A stretch of DNA of 64,000 nt from Gammaproteobacteria bacterium (GTDB lineage: Bacteria; Pseudomonadota; Gammaproteobacteria; Xanthomonadales; Wenzhouxiangellaceae): positions 1 to 64,000 of the forward strand of contig JAHJQV010000065.1 in assembly GCA_018819105.1 (NCBI GenBank). Reading direction: 5' to 3'. Position numbers and translations under genes: made by a program. This document shows positions 1-9,756 of this stretch, piece after piece. Under the pieces are notes generated by a model. It did not search any database. It saw only the letters and a list, made by a program, of their open reading frames with translations, and had not been told where the DNA came from. Position 1 is the stretch's first letter. Each line of letters starts with the position of its first letter.

Positions 1-209
1 AAGGCATGGCTCGCAGGTCATGGCCATTCCATGGCCAAGAGCCATAACACAGCGGATGAGTGCTTTCCGGCTCGCCCTGCGGGAGCGCCCCTGAGGCTGC
101 ATTACGGCGTTGCAATCCTTGTCAAGGGCTTGCCATTCACTACGGATTGCGTCTTGTACTGCAGCCTCAGGACGCGCTCTGAATGTCACAGTATTTCCGG
201 CGGGGTACA

Positions 210-210
<1 letters not shown>
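1..210 (-). mobile_element. Family-1 MITE-like element, copy A (cut by window edge)
   Basis: This stretch is close to the reverse complement of the element at 59502-59779. It ends with the shared terminal repeat, read outward as TGTCACAGTATTTCCGGCGG then GGTACAC, followed by a TA dinucleotide at 211-212. It carries no gene; the short open frames are not convincing. Its end touches the radA stop codon. No transposase is present in the window, so it is best seen as a non-autonomous element with TA target duplication, as in Tc1/mariner-IS630-like transposition. The family assignment is inference; the repetition is direct observation. Confidence 0.75.
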
Positions 211-1589
<1,379 letters not shown>

Positions 1590-1656
1590 GTGCGCATTTT
1601 GGCATATCCTATGCGACATCGCCTGCAACGCAGACCAGCGCCCGGTTATCACCGCC

Positions 1657-2661
1657 ATGTCCCGACCGAAACAGGAAATCATCGGCTCCTCACCCGCCTT
1701 TCTCGGTGTGCTGGAACAGGCCTCGCGGCTGGCGGCACTGCACCGGCCGGTGCTGATCGCTGGTGAGCGCGGCACCGGCAAGGAGCTGATCGCCGACCGC
1801 CTGCACTTCCTGTCGCCGCGCTGGTCGCAGGCATTCATCAAGCTTGATTGCGCCAGCCTGCCGGAAAGCCTGCTGGAATCGGAGCTGTTCGGACACGAAG
1901 CCGGTTCCTTCACTGGTGCCGACCGCAAGCGGCGCGGTCGCTTCGAACTGGCCGACGATGGCACGTTGTTTCTGGACGAACTCGCCAACACCCCAACCCA
2001 GGTGCAGGAAAAACTGCTGCGGGTGATCGAATACGGCCAGTTCGAACGCGTTGGCGGCAGCCAGACCGTGCGCGTCAACGTGCGCCTGATTGCCGCCACC
2101 AACCGCGATCTGCCGGGCATGGCCGCGCGCGGCGAGTTCCGTGCCGACCTGCTGGATCGGCTGGCGTTTGAAGTCATCACGCTGCCGCCGCTGCGCGAGC
2201 GGCAAGCCGACATTCCGGAGCTGGCCGAGCATTTCGCCGTGCGCATGACCAGCGAGCTGGGGCGCGAGCTGTTTGCCGGCTTCAGTGACAGCGTCAGCCA
2301 GCAACTGCAGGACTATGCCTGGCCTGGCAACATTCGCGAACTGAAAAACGTCATCGAACGCGCCGTGGCCCGACAGGAGGATTCGGCCCGGCCGATCAGC
2401 AGCATCGTGCTGGATCCTTTCGACTCACCCTGGCGTCTGCGCGAAGCCAGCCCGCACGACAGCGCCGAGAGCGACATCATGCTGCCCACCGATCTTGCCG
2501 AGCGCACGCGATCACTGGAAATCCGTCTGCTGCAGGCAGCGCTGGAACAAAGTCAGTTCCATCAACAGAAAGCCGCCGACCTGCTGGGTCTTAGCTATCA
2601 CCAGTTTCGCGGCCTGCTGCGCAAATATGAGTTGAGCGGAAAACAGCAGCGCGATGCTTAG
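1657..2661 (+). CDS. pspF: PspF-like sigma-54 enhancer-binding activator
   Basis: A sigma-54 activator lacking a receiver domain, as in PspF, the activator of the phage-shock (envelope stress) operon. The 334-residue product consists of an AAA+ domain with Walker A GERGTGKE near residue 36, a Walker B region GTLFLDELAN, the arginine-finger stretch FRADLLDRLAFEV, and a C-terminal Fis-type helix-turn-helix (AADLLGLSYHQFRGLLRKY). The start at MSRPKQEIIG is chosen over a longer frame because PspF proteins begin there. Oddity: the sigma-54 contact loop reads GSFTGA at about residue 83 instead of the common GAFTGA. The pspABC genes that normally lie divergently next to it are absent; radA occupies that side. 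Confidence 0.9.
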   Translation: MSRPKQEIIGSSPAFLGVLEQASRLAALHRPVLIAGERGTGKELIADRLHFLSPRWSQAFIKLDCASLPESLLESELFGHEAGSFTGADRKRRGRFELADDGTLFLDELANTPTQVQEKLLRVIEYGQFERVGGSQTVRVNVRLIAATNRDLPGMAARGEFRADLLDRLAFEVITLPPLRERQADIPELAEHFAVRMTSELGRELFAGFSDSVSQQLQDYAWPGNIRELKNVIERAVARQEDSARPISSIVLDPFDSPWRLREASPHDSAESDIMLPTDLAERTRSLEIRLLQAALEQSQFHQQKAADLLGLSYHQFRGLLRKYELSGKQQRDA

Positions 2662-2751
2662 TCGAATCCACGGGATGAACCTGTCACCAGGGCTTCAATA
2701 TGGCATTCTGGCGTACCGGACCCGGGAACAGATCTGCACGAACACTTTGCC

Positions 2752-3597
2752 TCAGTTCAGCGCAATTCTGGTGCAGCCCTCCCCGGCCCGGCTCTGCTGT
2801 ATTGGTCGCTCGAGGAAGTCATAGTCAATCCGGGTTTCAATCATCCCGTCACCATCTTCGTCAAGCTCAGCACAAACCAGTTTGTTCAATCGATAATACA
2901 TGTGTTTGATCGTCGCTGACCCCGGCATATTCTGTATGGTTGCCCGACTCAGCTCGCCATGCTGATATTGCATCAGCAAATCGACACTGCCGTTGTTGTC
3001 GGTATCGCTTTCGATTTGCCTGATCTGATCATAACGGTAGCGATAGATGGTCTCGAAGCTGCCATCAAAGTCAGTGTCCCCACGGCTGCTTTTTACCATC
3101 CCGTTGGCGCGGAAATTGTCGATCATGTCAATCCTGCCATCCAGATTGCGATCGTATTCAGCACGACTCAGGAAACCACCAAGGTACAACAGCCTGACAT
3201 CCATTTCACCATCACCGTCATAGTCCACACCATCACGCGTGATCGGTGTCTTGTGCCAGAGAAACATCATGCCTGCGCCCAGCAACACGCCCAGCAAGAG
3301 CATGACAACGCCTGACTGGCGAGCTTTTGCCGGCGCTGTCATTTTGTCTCCAACCGCAGCATCAACATCGCTGCTGACATCGCGTTGATCAGACTCCCAA
3401 TCAGCAATAATCTGTCTCGCCATGACCAGATCCTGGTCAGCGACCACCACGCGCACCAGGTTGATTGCCTGTAATAAACCGACTCCACCTTGAAGGTACT
3501 CGCCTTCGACCCGGGCGCTCTGGATACCACGCTGATGCAACAGCTCACTGACCATGTGTGCTTCGACTGCAGTCGCAGCCTGAAAGACTGTTTTCAT
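2752..3597 (-). CDS. DUF2007-like N-terminus, one TM segment and EF-hand-like repeats
   Basis: Function unknown. Residues 1-70 resemble the DUF2007 putative signal-transducing domain (start KTVFQAATAVEAHMVSELL). A transmembrane helix follows at about residues 95-115 (VVMLLLGVLLGAGMMFLW). The remaining half contains calcium-binding-like acidic loops: YDGDGEMD, RNLDGRID, TDFDGSFE, TDNNGSVD and DEDGDGMIE. The predicted layout is a cytosolic N-terminus with an extracytoplasmic acidic-repeat region, or the reverse. The ATG at 3597 follows a GGGAGG site by 7 bases; the in-frame GTG just upstream is less well spaced. It lies alone between pspF (convergent) and alr (same strand). Confidence 0.75.
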   Translation of the reverse strand: MKTVFQAATAVEAHMVSELLHQRGIQSARVEGEYLQGGVGLLQAINLVRVVVADQDLVMARQIIADWESDQRDVSSDVDAAVGDKMTAPAKARQSGVVMLLLGVLLGAGMMFLWHKTPITRDGVDYDGDGEMDVRLLYLGGFLSRAEYDRNLDGRIDMIDNFRANGMVKSSRGDTDFDGSFETIYRYRYDQIRQIESDTDNNGSVDLLMQYQHGELSRATIQNMPGSATIKHMYYRLNKLVCAELDEDGDGMIETRIDYDFLERPIQQSRAGEGCTRIALN

Positions 3598-3667
3598 CAC
3601 CCGCCTCCCTTGTACTTGATTGAAGTCAGATTAGAGGATCGTGCGGTGGTTTGACAAGCGCTGCAAT

Positions 3668-4729
3668 CTACTGCGTGAGTATCGACACCCTGGCGGTCAA
3701 CTGACAGAGCAGTTCGTAAGGGATGGTAGCGGCGTGGCGGGCCACCGTTTCCACCGCCACCCCATCCCCCCACAATTCCACCACCGCTCCGACCTGCGCC
3801 TTGCTGTCTGGCCCCAGATCCACCGTCAGCATGTCCATCGACGGCATGCCCGCCAGCGTTGCCGGAGCGCCATCGACCAGCACCGGTGTGCCATCGGCGG
3901 CATGGCGTGGATAGCCATCGCCATAACCGATGGCGACCACGCCGATGCGTGTGTCCCGCGCACACACGAAGCGCTGGCCATAGCCGACCCGGTCACCGCG
4001 GCGGCAGTGCTGAATGGCGATCAGCTCGCTGTGCAGTTGCATCACCGGGCGCAGACCCAGTTGTACACCGCTTTGCTGCGGGAATGGCGAGACGCCGTAG
4101 AGCATGATGCCGGGACGCACCCAGTCACGCCGGGTTTCCGGCAGCGACCACATGGCTGCGGAGTTGGCCAGACTGTGGCTGCCGGCCAGGCCGGCACAGA
4201 CGGCATCAAAGCATTCTATCTGGGCGTTCGTGACGCTGCTGTCGGACTCTTCGGCGCAGGCAAAATGGGTCATCAGCACCAGCTCATCGGCCTGCTGGCC
4301 AAGGCCGGCATGGGCAACGCTGAATGCTTCTGCCGCCAGCCCCAGCCGATGCATGCCGGTCTGCAGCTTCAGCCAGATCTGCGGCAGACGCATGCCGCTT
4401 TGCCGCAGCAGCTCGACCTGATGGCTGGCGTGCACCACCGGGATCAGTTGCTGGCTGCCGATCTGCAGCAACTCCTGCGCACTCTTGAAACCCTGCAGCA
4501 CCAGCAGCGGCAAGCGACAGCCGGCCTGACGCAGCTGCAGCCCCTCGTCGATGGTGGCCACCGCCAGCATGTCGGCTTCGGTAAGCGTGCGTGCGAGCGT
4601 GTGCATACCATGACCATAGGCATCGGCCTTGATCACCGCCACCAGCTTCGCCGCGCCGGCGCGCGCGCGCAACAGCCTGAAATTGTGCTGCAGCGCAGCG
4701 GTATCAATCAGCGCCCGGCAGCTGCGCAC
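3668..4729 (-). CDS. alr: Alanine racemase
   Basis: PLP-dependent racemase that makes D-alanine for peptidoglycan in the cytosol. The 353-residue product is of normal length. The PLP-binding lysine K34 is in AVIKADAYGHG, the TIM-barrel follows, and the C-terminal beta domain contains RVGYGQRFV with the catalytic tyrosine and GMPSMDMLTVDL. The start is a GTG; the nearby ATG at 4743 is out of frame and the ribosome binding site is weak, so the exact start is uncertain. It follows dnaB by 39 bases on the same strand, the classic dnaB-alr pairing, and is probably co-transcribed with it. Confidence 0.96.
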   Translation of the reverse strand: MRSCRALIDTAALQHNFRLLRARAGAAKLVAVIKADAYGHGMHTLARTLTEADMLAVATIDEGLQLRQAGCRLPLLVLQGFKSAQELLQIGSQQLIPVVHASHQVELLRQSGMRLPQIWLKLQTGMHRLGLAAEAFSVAHAGLGQQADELVLMTHFACAEESDSSVTNAQIECFDAVCAGLAGSHSLANSAAMWSLPETRRDWVRPGIMLYGVSPFPQQSGVQLGLRPVMQLHSELIAIQHCRRGDRVGYGQRFVCARDTRIGVVAIGYGDGYPRHAADGTPVLVDGAPATLAGMPSMDMLTVDLGPDSKAQVGAVVELWGDGVAVETVARHAATIPYELLCQLTARVSILTQ

Positions 4730-4768
4730 TGCTGAACGCTCATGTTGACGGCAACCACGGCGCTGGGC

Positions 4769-6145
4769 TCAGTTTGGCTGAAAATCATCTTGCACGCGGG
4801 CGTAATTGCGAAAACGCAGATACTCACCCTCGAACAGCAATTCCACAGTGCCGGTGGCACCATTGCGGTGCTTGCCGATGATCACTTCCGCCATGTTCTT
4901 CGCCGGGGTGTCGGGGTTGTAGACCTCGTCACGGTAGATGAACAGGATCAGATCGGCATCCTGCTCGATGGAGCCGGATTCGCGCAGATCGGCCATCGCC
5001 GGGCGCTTGTTGGGGCGCTGCTCCAGCGCGCGATTGAGCTGAGACAGGGCGATGACTGGAATGTCCAGCTCTTTGGCCAGCGCTTTCAGGCCACGCGAGA
5101 TCTCGGCGATTTCGGTGGCGCGGTTTTCGCGGGTGTCCGGCACCTGCATCAATTGCAGGTAGTCGATCACGATCAGGCCGATGTTGTGCTCACGTTTCAT
5201 TCTGCGCGCGCGCGCTCGCACCTGCGCTGGCGACAGCGCCGGGGTGTCGTCGATGTAGATCGGTGCGGACTTGAGCAGGCTCATGGCCGAGGTCAGCCCG
5301 CCCCATTCTTCTGTGTTGAGTTTGCCGGTACGCAAACGCCCCTGGTTGATCGCCCCCAGCGAGGAGAACAGTCTGAAAACCAGCTGGTTTTTGGACATTT
5401 CCATGCTGAACACCGCCACCGGCACCTGCGACTGAATGGCGGCATTCTGGGCGATGTTCATGGCCAGACTGGTTTTGCCCATGGCCGGGCGGCCAGCGAG
5501 AATGATCAGATCCGACTTCTGCAGGCCGGCGGTATGGCGATCCAGATCGGTCAGCTGCGTGGGCACCCCGGTGATGTCGGTCTTTTTCTTGCTCAACTCG
5601 GCGATCTGGTCATACGCCGGTTTCAGCAGATCGGTGATCGAGGTGTAACCGGACATCGCCTGCAGGCCTTTCTCGGCGATGGCAAACACCTGCCGCTCGG
5701 CCTGCTCCAGCAGCTGCTGCGCCGATTTGCCTTCGGATTTGTAGGCACTGGCTGCGATCTCATTGCCGATGTCGATGAGCTGGCGCAGGATGGATTTCTC
5801 ACGTACGATCTCGGCGTAGGCGACGACATTGGCAGCACTGACGACATTGTTCGCCAGCGAGGTCAGATAGGCCCCGCCCTCCAGACCATCGGTGGCATTG
5901 CGCGACTCGAAATATTCATACACCGTGACCACATCGGCGCTGGTGTTGCGATGATTCAGATCGACAATCGCCTGGAATATTTCGGCGTGGTCATGACGGT
6001 AAAAATCACCGCTGCCGACCTTGTCCTCGATGTTGGCAAAGCTGGTCGGGGTGAGCAACAGGCTGCCGAGCAGGGCCTGCTCGGCCTCGATCGAATGGGG
6101 CGGCGTGACCTTGCTGCGAATCAGTTCATGGGCTGCTTCGATCAT
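4769..6145 (-). CDS. dnaB: Replicative DNA helicase DnaB
   Basis: Hexameric 5'-3' helicase of the replication fork. The 458-residue product has the N-terminal helical collar domain (PPHSIEAEQALLGSLL, YRHDHAEIFQAIVDL), Walker A AGRPAMGKTS near residue 210, Walker B IGLIVIDYLQLM, and the C-terminal RecA-fold motif SQLNRALEQRPNKRP. No intein or insertion is present. It lies downstream of the S6-S18-L9 operon on the same strand but behind a strong terminator (6306-6330), so it probably has its own promoter in 6146-6305, a stretch in which no clear -35/-10 pair was seen. Confidence 0.98.
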   Translation of the reverse strand: MIEAAHELIRSKVTPPHSIEAEQALLGSLLLTPTSFANIEDKVGSGDFYRHDHAEIFQAIVDLNHRNTSADVVTVYEYFESRNATDGLEGGAYLTSLANNVVSAANVVAYAEIVREKSILRQLIDIGNEIAASAYKSEGKSAQQLLEQAERQVFAIAEKGLQAMSGYTSITDLLKPAYDQIAELSKKKTDITGVPTQLTDLDRHTAGLQKSDLIILAGRPAMGKTSLAMNIAQNAAIQSQVPVAVFSMEMSKNQLVFRLFSSLGAINQGRLRTGKLNTEEWGGLTSAMSLLKSAPIYIDDTPALSPAQVRARARRMKREHNIGLIVIDYLQLMQVPDTRENRATEIAEISRGLKALAKELDIPVIALSQLNRALEQRPNKRPAMADLRESGSIEQDADLILFIYRDEVYNPDTPAKNMAEVIIGKHRNGATGTVELLFEGEYLRFRNYARVQDDFQPN

Positions 6146-6305
6146 GGTGTGGCAGTAGCTGTGTGCGGGTCAACCGGATAGACCGGAAAGGTTAGCACAG
6201 ATCGCCCCGACCCGCGCCAGCGCATCTGCGGCGAGGCTGATGCCTGCGACAATACGCGCTGCCCGGGTCACGCGCGAAGCGCTCGTGATGCTGGCTGTGA
6301 CAACG

Positions 6306-6330
6306 AAAAAGGCCGCCATGAAGGCGGCCG
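6306..6330 (-). terminator. Rho-independent terminator of rpsF-rpsR-rplI
   Basis: On the minus strand, a 7-bp perfect stem GGCCGCC/GGCGGCC with a 5-base loop is followed by TTTTT. It lies about 20 bases after the rplI stop and points in the direction of the ribosomal operon. Confidence 0.9.
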
Positions 6331-6351
6331 TATGCGGATCAATCTATTGAC

Positions 6352-6804
6352 TCAGGTCTCTTCGCCGATCACCGTCACCTTCACTTCGGTGGCGACATCG
6401 GCATGCAGCTGAATGGTGATCTCGTATTCACCGGGTGTACGGATGGCACCCTCGGACATGATCAGCTCACTTTTCTCCACGCTGAAGCCCAGCCCGGTCA
6501 TGTGATCGGCAATCTCGCGGCTACCAATGGAGCCGTACAGACGGCCTTCTGGACTGACGTTGGCGGTCATTTCGACCACTGCCGTTTCCAGATGCGCCTT
6601 GCGTGCCTCGGCGGTGTTCAGTTTTTCCGCCTCAGCCTTGAGCAGCTCGGCCTTGCGCTCTTCAAACTGCTCCATGTTCTGCTGGGTCGCCGGCACTGCC
6701 TTGCCCTGCGGCAGCAGATAGTTGCGACCATAGCCCGGCTTCACCTTGACCTTGTCACCCAGGTTGCCGAGATTCTGAATCTTTTCAAGTAAAATCAGTT
6801 CCAT
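6352..6804 (-). CDS. rplI: 50S ribosomal protein L9
   Basis: L9 is a two-domain protein that binds 23S rRNA at the base of the L1 stalk. The 150-residue product is of standard length. The N-terminal RNA-binding domain starts MELILLEKIQNLGNLGDKV with the family signature GYGRNYLLPQGKA, followed by a long charged connecting helix and a C-terminal domain. It is the last gene of the rpsF-rpsR-rplI operon, 11 bases after rpsR, and is followed directly by a terminator. Confidence 0.98.
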   Translation of the reverse strand: MELILLEKIQNLGNLGDKVKVKPGYGRNYLLPQGKAVPATQQNMEQFEERKAELLKAEAEKLNTAEARKAHLETAVVEMTANVSPEGRLYGSIGSREIADHMTGLGFSVEKSELIMSEGAIRTPGEYEITIQLHADVATEVKVTVIGEET

Positions 6805-6815
6805 GACGGCAGACC

Positions 6816-7040
6816 TCAGTGATTATCGGTGTATGGCAGCAGGGCCAGGAACCGGGCACGCTTGATTTCGGTGGCCAACTGGCGCTGGTAGCGCATTTTG
6901 GTACCGGAAATGCGGCTGGGCATGATTTTGCCGGTCTCGCCCACGTACTGGCGCAGCATCTTCAGATCCTTGTAATCGATCTTGTCAATGCCTTCGGCGG
7001 TGAAACGGCAGTATTTGCGTCGGCGCATGTGTCTGGCCAT
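6816..7040 (-). CDS. rpsR: 30S ribosomal protein S18
   Basis: S18 pairs with S6 in the 30S platform. The 74-residue product reads [13 protein letters not shown] and ends in [15 protein letters not shown], both family hallmarks. The ATG at 7040 is preferred to the ATG two codons upstream because a GGAGGA site lies 7 bases before it. That site is built from the glutamate codons that end rpsF, so translation of the two genes is likely coupled; the gap is two bases. Confidence 0.97.
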   Translation of the reverse strand: MARHMRRRKYCRFTAEGIDKIDYKDLKMLRQYVGETGKIMPSRISGTKMRYQRQLATEIKRARFLALLPYTDNH

Positions 7041-7042
7041 GA

Positions 7043-7477
7043 TCATTCCTCCTCAGCTGAATCATCACCGTCGTCATCGGTGTCATCTTCAGCATGGTTG
7101 TCGTCACTGGTGGCAACCGGTGCCGGGGCGCGCTTGCGTGTGCGCTGGTCTTCTTCCTCGGTTTCGGTCAGTATCGGCGACTTCGCCGTGAGTGCCTCTT
7201 CGCGGCGCAGCGTCATGTGCCGCAGCACGGCATCATTGAAGCGGAAGATGCCTTCCAGTTCCTCAATCACGTCGGCACCGCACTCAATGTTCATCAGCAC
7301 GTAGTGTGCCTTGGCCACTTTCTGGATGGGATAGGCCAGCAGACGACGACCCCAGTCTTCCAGACGGTGGATGTGGCCCTGGCTGTTTTCGATCAGGGTC
7401 TTGTAGCGATCAATCATCGCCGGCACCTGATCGCTCTGATCCGGATGGACCAGAAACACGATTTCATAGTGTCGCAT
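7043..7477 (-). CDS. rpsF: 30S ribosomal protein S6 with acidic C-terminal tail
   Basis: S6 forms a heterodimer with S18 on the 30S platform. The core begins [15 protein letters not shown] and contains [20 protein letters not shown]. The start at 7477 follows an AAAGGAC site. The 144-residue product is longer than the roughly 100-residue core because of a low-complexity tail rich in Asp and Glu ([20 protein letters not shown]). E. coli S6 also ends in Glu and is further glutamylated by RimK; here a long acidic tail is genetically encoded. First gene of the operon, with a candidate S6:S18 autoregulatory hairpin in its leader. Confidence 0.97.
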   Translation of the reverse strand: MRHYEIVFLVHPDQSDQVPAMIDRYKTLIENSQGHIHRLEDWGRRLLAYPIQKVAKAHYVLMNIECGADVIEELEGIFRFNDAVLRHMTLRREEALTAKSPILTETEEEDQRTRKRAPAPVATSDDNHAEDDTDDDGDDSAEEE

Positions 7478-7494
7478 GGTTTTGTCCTTTCGGT

Positions 7495-7521
7495 TTCCTG
7501 GTGGCAGTCCTGCTGCCGGAA
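7495..7521 (-). promoter_or_regulatory. Candidate S6:S18-binding leader hairpin
   Basis: In the rpsF leader, minus strand, 18 bases before the start codon, TTCC-GGCAG pairs with CTGCC and GGAA, leaving an ACCA bulge on the 3' side and a CAGGA loop. The known S6:S18 autoregulatory element of bacterial rpsF leaders is a short hairpin of this sort with a CCG-containing bulge. The stem and bulge are visible in the sequence; the assignment to that RNA family is inference from position and shape. Confidence 0.4.
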
Positions 7522-7628
7522 GCCTCCCGCCGCGACAGCGGTGAGGCAAGGTTGTCTGATCTTTTCGATCAGCCGGACATTATCTCAACTTTCACCACTT
7601 TTTACAACATTCACGGAAATCTGCCCAG

Positions 7629-8885
7629 TTATCCCGCCGCCTGCTGATCGCGCCAGGGCGCCACCCATAGCAGCAACAGCATACCCGGCAGCGCCAAAGC
7701 GAAGCACAGCAGATAGAAATGGAAGTAGCCCATGGCCTCGATGATGAAGCCGGTGCTGGCATTCGCCAGCGTGCGCGGCACGGCAGTCAGGCTGGACAAC
7801 AGTGCAAACTGGGTGGCAGCAAACTTCAGACTGGTCTGTCTGGCGATGAACGCGGTCAGCCCGACCGTACCCAGCCCAACGCCGAAATATTCGAAGCTGA
7901 CGGCAACAAACAGCATCAGCAAGTCGTCGCCAGCCAGTGCCAGCGCGGCGTAGCCGAGAATGGAGAGGATCTGCACCACGCCGAACAGCCACAGGGCGCG
8001 GTTGATGCTCAGCTTGAGCATGACCACGCCACCGACGATGGAACCGGCAATCGAGGCCCACAGCGCAGAGAGCTTTTTCACCGAACCGATTTCGGTCAGA
8101 CTGAACCCCTGGTCGATGAAAAACGGTGTTTCCAGTGCCACCGCCATGTTGTCACCCAGCTTGTACAGCAGCATGAACAACAACACCAGCATGGCGCGCG
8201 TCAGCCCGTTGCGCAACAGAAACTCGCGGAATGGCTCGACCACCGCCTCGCGCAGCGTATGCGGCGCGATGGCATCATCGCTGACCTCGCGGATCACCAG
8301 GGTCATGCCGATCCCCACCAGCATGAATGCCGCAGTCACCCAGAACACCTGCTGCCAGGCCATGTGATCGGCCAGGATCAGCGCCAGCGAGCCCGGCACC
8401 AGCGAGGAGATGCGGTAGGCATTGACATGGATGGCATTGCCGGTGCCCAGTTCGTCGTCGGCCAGCAGTTCGCGCCGATATGCATCGATGGCGATGTCCT
8501 GACTGGCACTGGAGACAGTGATGGCGATCACCACATAGATGATCATCTGCAGCGACTGTTCCGGGTTGAAACTGCCCAGCGCGGCAATGCTGCACAGCAA
8601 TACGATCTGCGTCAACAGCATCCAGCCGCGGCGGCGCCCCAGTCCAGGCAAGGCAAAGCGATCCAGCAGCGGCGACCAGGCAAACTTCCAGGTGTATGGC
8701 AGCGCAATCAGGCTGAACAGACCAATGGTGGACAGATCCACGCCTGTGGTGCGCAACCAGGCCGGAATCAGCTGAATCAGCACATACAGCGGCAGCCCGG
8801 AAGTAAAGCCAAGGAACACACAGGTCAGCATGCGCCGATTGAACAGGATCTGTTCCCAGTCGCGCGGCTGATCAGTCAAAGGCAT
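7629..8885 (-). CDS. ampG: AmpG-type muropeptide permease (MFS)
   Basis: AmpG imports anhydro-muropeptides from the periplasm for cell-wall recycling and, where present, AmpC induction. The 418-residue product is nearly all membrane helices (about 12). It shows AmpG-specific stretches: FTSGLPLYVLIQLIPAWLR at the N-terminus, LPYTWKFAWSPLLDRF, and SSASQDIAIDAYRRELL. The start ATG lies two bases after the xthA stop (TGATCATG), so the two are translationally coupled. No peptidoglycan-recycling genes adjoin it, so the substrate rests on family resemblance. Confidence 0.92.
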   Translation of the reverse strand: MPLTDQPRDWEQILFNRRMLTCVFLGFTSGLPLYVLIQLIPAWLRTTGVDLSTIGLFSLIALPYTWKFAWSPLLDRFALPGLGRRRGWMLLTQIVLLCSIAALGSFNPEQSLQMIIYVVIAITVSSASQDIAIDAYRRELLADDELGTGNAIHVNAYRISSLVPGSLALILADHMAWQQVFWVTAAFMLVGIGMTLVIREVSDDAIAPHTLREAVVEPFREFLLRNGLTRAMLVLLFMLLYKLGDNMAVALETPFFIDQGFSLTEIGSVKKLSALWASIAGSIVGGVVMLKLSINRALWLFGVVQILSILGYAALALAGDDLLMLFVAVSFEYFGVGLGTVGLTAFIARQTSLKFAATQFALLSSLTAVPRTLANASTGFIIEAMGYFHFYLLCFALALPGMLLLLWVAPWRDQQAAG

Positions 8886-8887
8886 GA

Positions 8888-9667
8888 TCAGGCTTTGAGT
8901 TCAAAGTCGTAGTCGATGATCAGGGGGGCGTGATCGGAAAAGCGCTGCGCCTTGTAAATCTGCGCTGCGCGTACCCTGTCGGCCAGGCCCGGGGTGATGA
9001 TCTGGTAGTCGATGCGCCAGCCCACATTGTTGGTCCAGGCCTGACCGCGATTGGACCACCAGGTGTACTGACCGGCGCGCTGATCGACCTGGCGGAATGC
9101 ATCCACCAGACCGAACTCGGCAAACAGGCGCTGCAGCCAGGCTCGCTCCTCTGGCAGACAACCCGAGTTCTTCTGGTTGGCCTTCCAGTTGGTGATGTCT
9201 TTTTCGGTGTGCACGATGTTCCAGTCACCGCAGACGATCCACTCACGATCATCGCTGGCCATGCGCTGCAGCAATGGGGTGAGATAGTCCATGACCTGGT
9301 ATTTGACCGTCTGTCGCGCGTCCTTTGCGCTGCCCGACGGCAGATACAGCGAGACCACCGACAGACCGGGAAAGTCGTACTGCAGCCAGCGCCCCTCCAG
9401 ATCGATCTGCGGCCAGCCCAGCGCGCCGATGATCTGCGCGGGCTGATGTCTGCTGTAAATGGCCACGCCACTGTAGCCTTTTTTCTCCGCCGAGATGAAA
9501 TTTACGTGAAAATCTTGCGGAAAGTATACATTGGTAGTAAGCTGTTCCACGTGGGCTTTGGTTTCCTGTATGCACACGATATCCGGATTGATGTCGGCCA
9601 TCCAGTCAAACAAACCCTTGCGCGCCGCGGCACGGATCCCATTGGCATTAAGCGTAACGACTCGCAT
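8888..9667 (-). CDS. xthA: Exodeoxyribonuclease III
   Basis: AP endonuclease and 3'-5' exonuclease of base-excision repair. The 259-residue product begins MRVVTLNANGIRAAARKGL. It has the metal-binding glutamate in CIQETKAHVEQL, the catalytic CGDWNIVHTEKDI, and the terminal SDHAPLIIDYDF. The start at 9667 is chosen because the family begins there; the longer upstream frame has no resemblance. Divergent from pyrE; followed by ampG with a two-base gap. Confidence 0.96.
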   Translation of the reverse strand: MRVVTLNANGIRAAARKGLFDWMADINPDIVCIQETKAHVEQLTTNVYFPQDFHVNFISAEKKGYSGVAIYSRHQPAQIIGALGWPQIDLEGRWLQYDFPGLSVVSLYLPSGSAKDARQTVKYQVMDYLTPLLQRMASDDREWIVCGDWNIVHTEKDITNWKANQKNSGCLPEERAWLQRLFAEFGLVDAFRQVDQRAGQYTWWSNRGQAWTNNVGWRIDYQIITPGLADRVRAAQIYKAQRFSDHAPLIIDYDFELKA

Positions 9668-9756
9668 GGAAGCAGCATAGCGGGTCTTTTGTCGTTTGAC
9701 CATCCCGGTCGGGATCAGCGACACAGGGCCGATGTTCAACTTTCACTGGTCAACCG

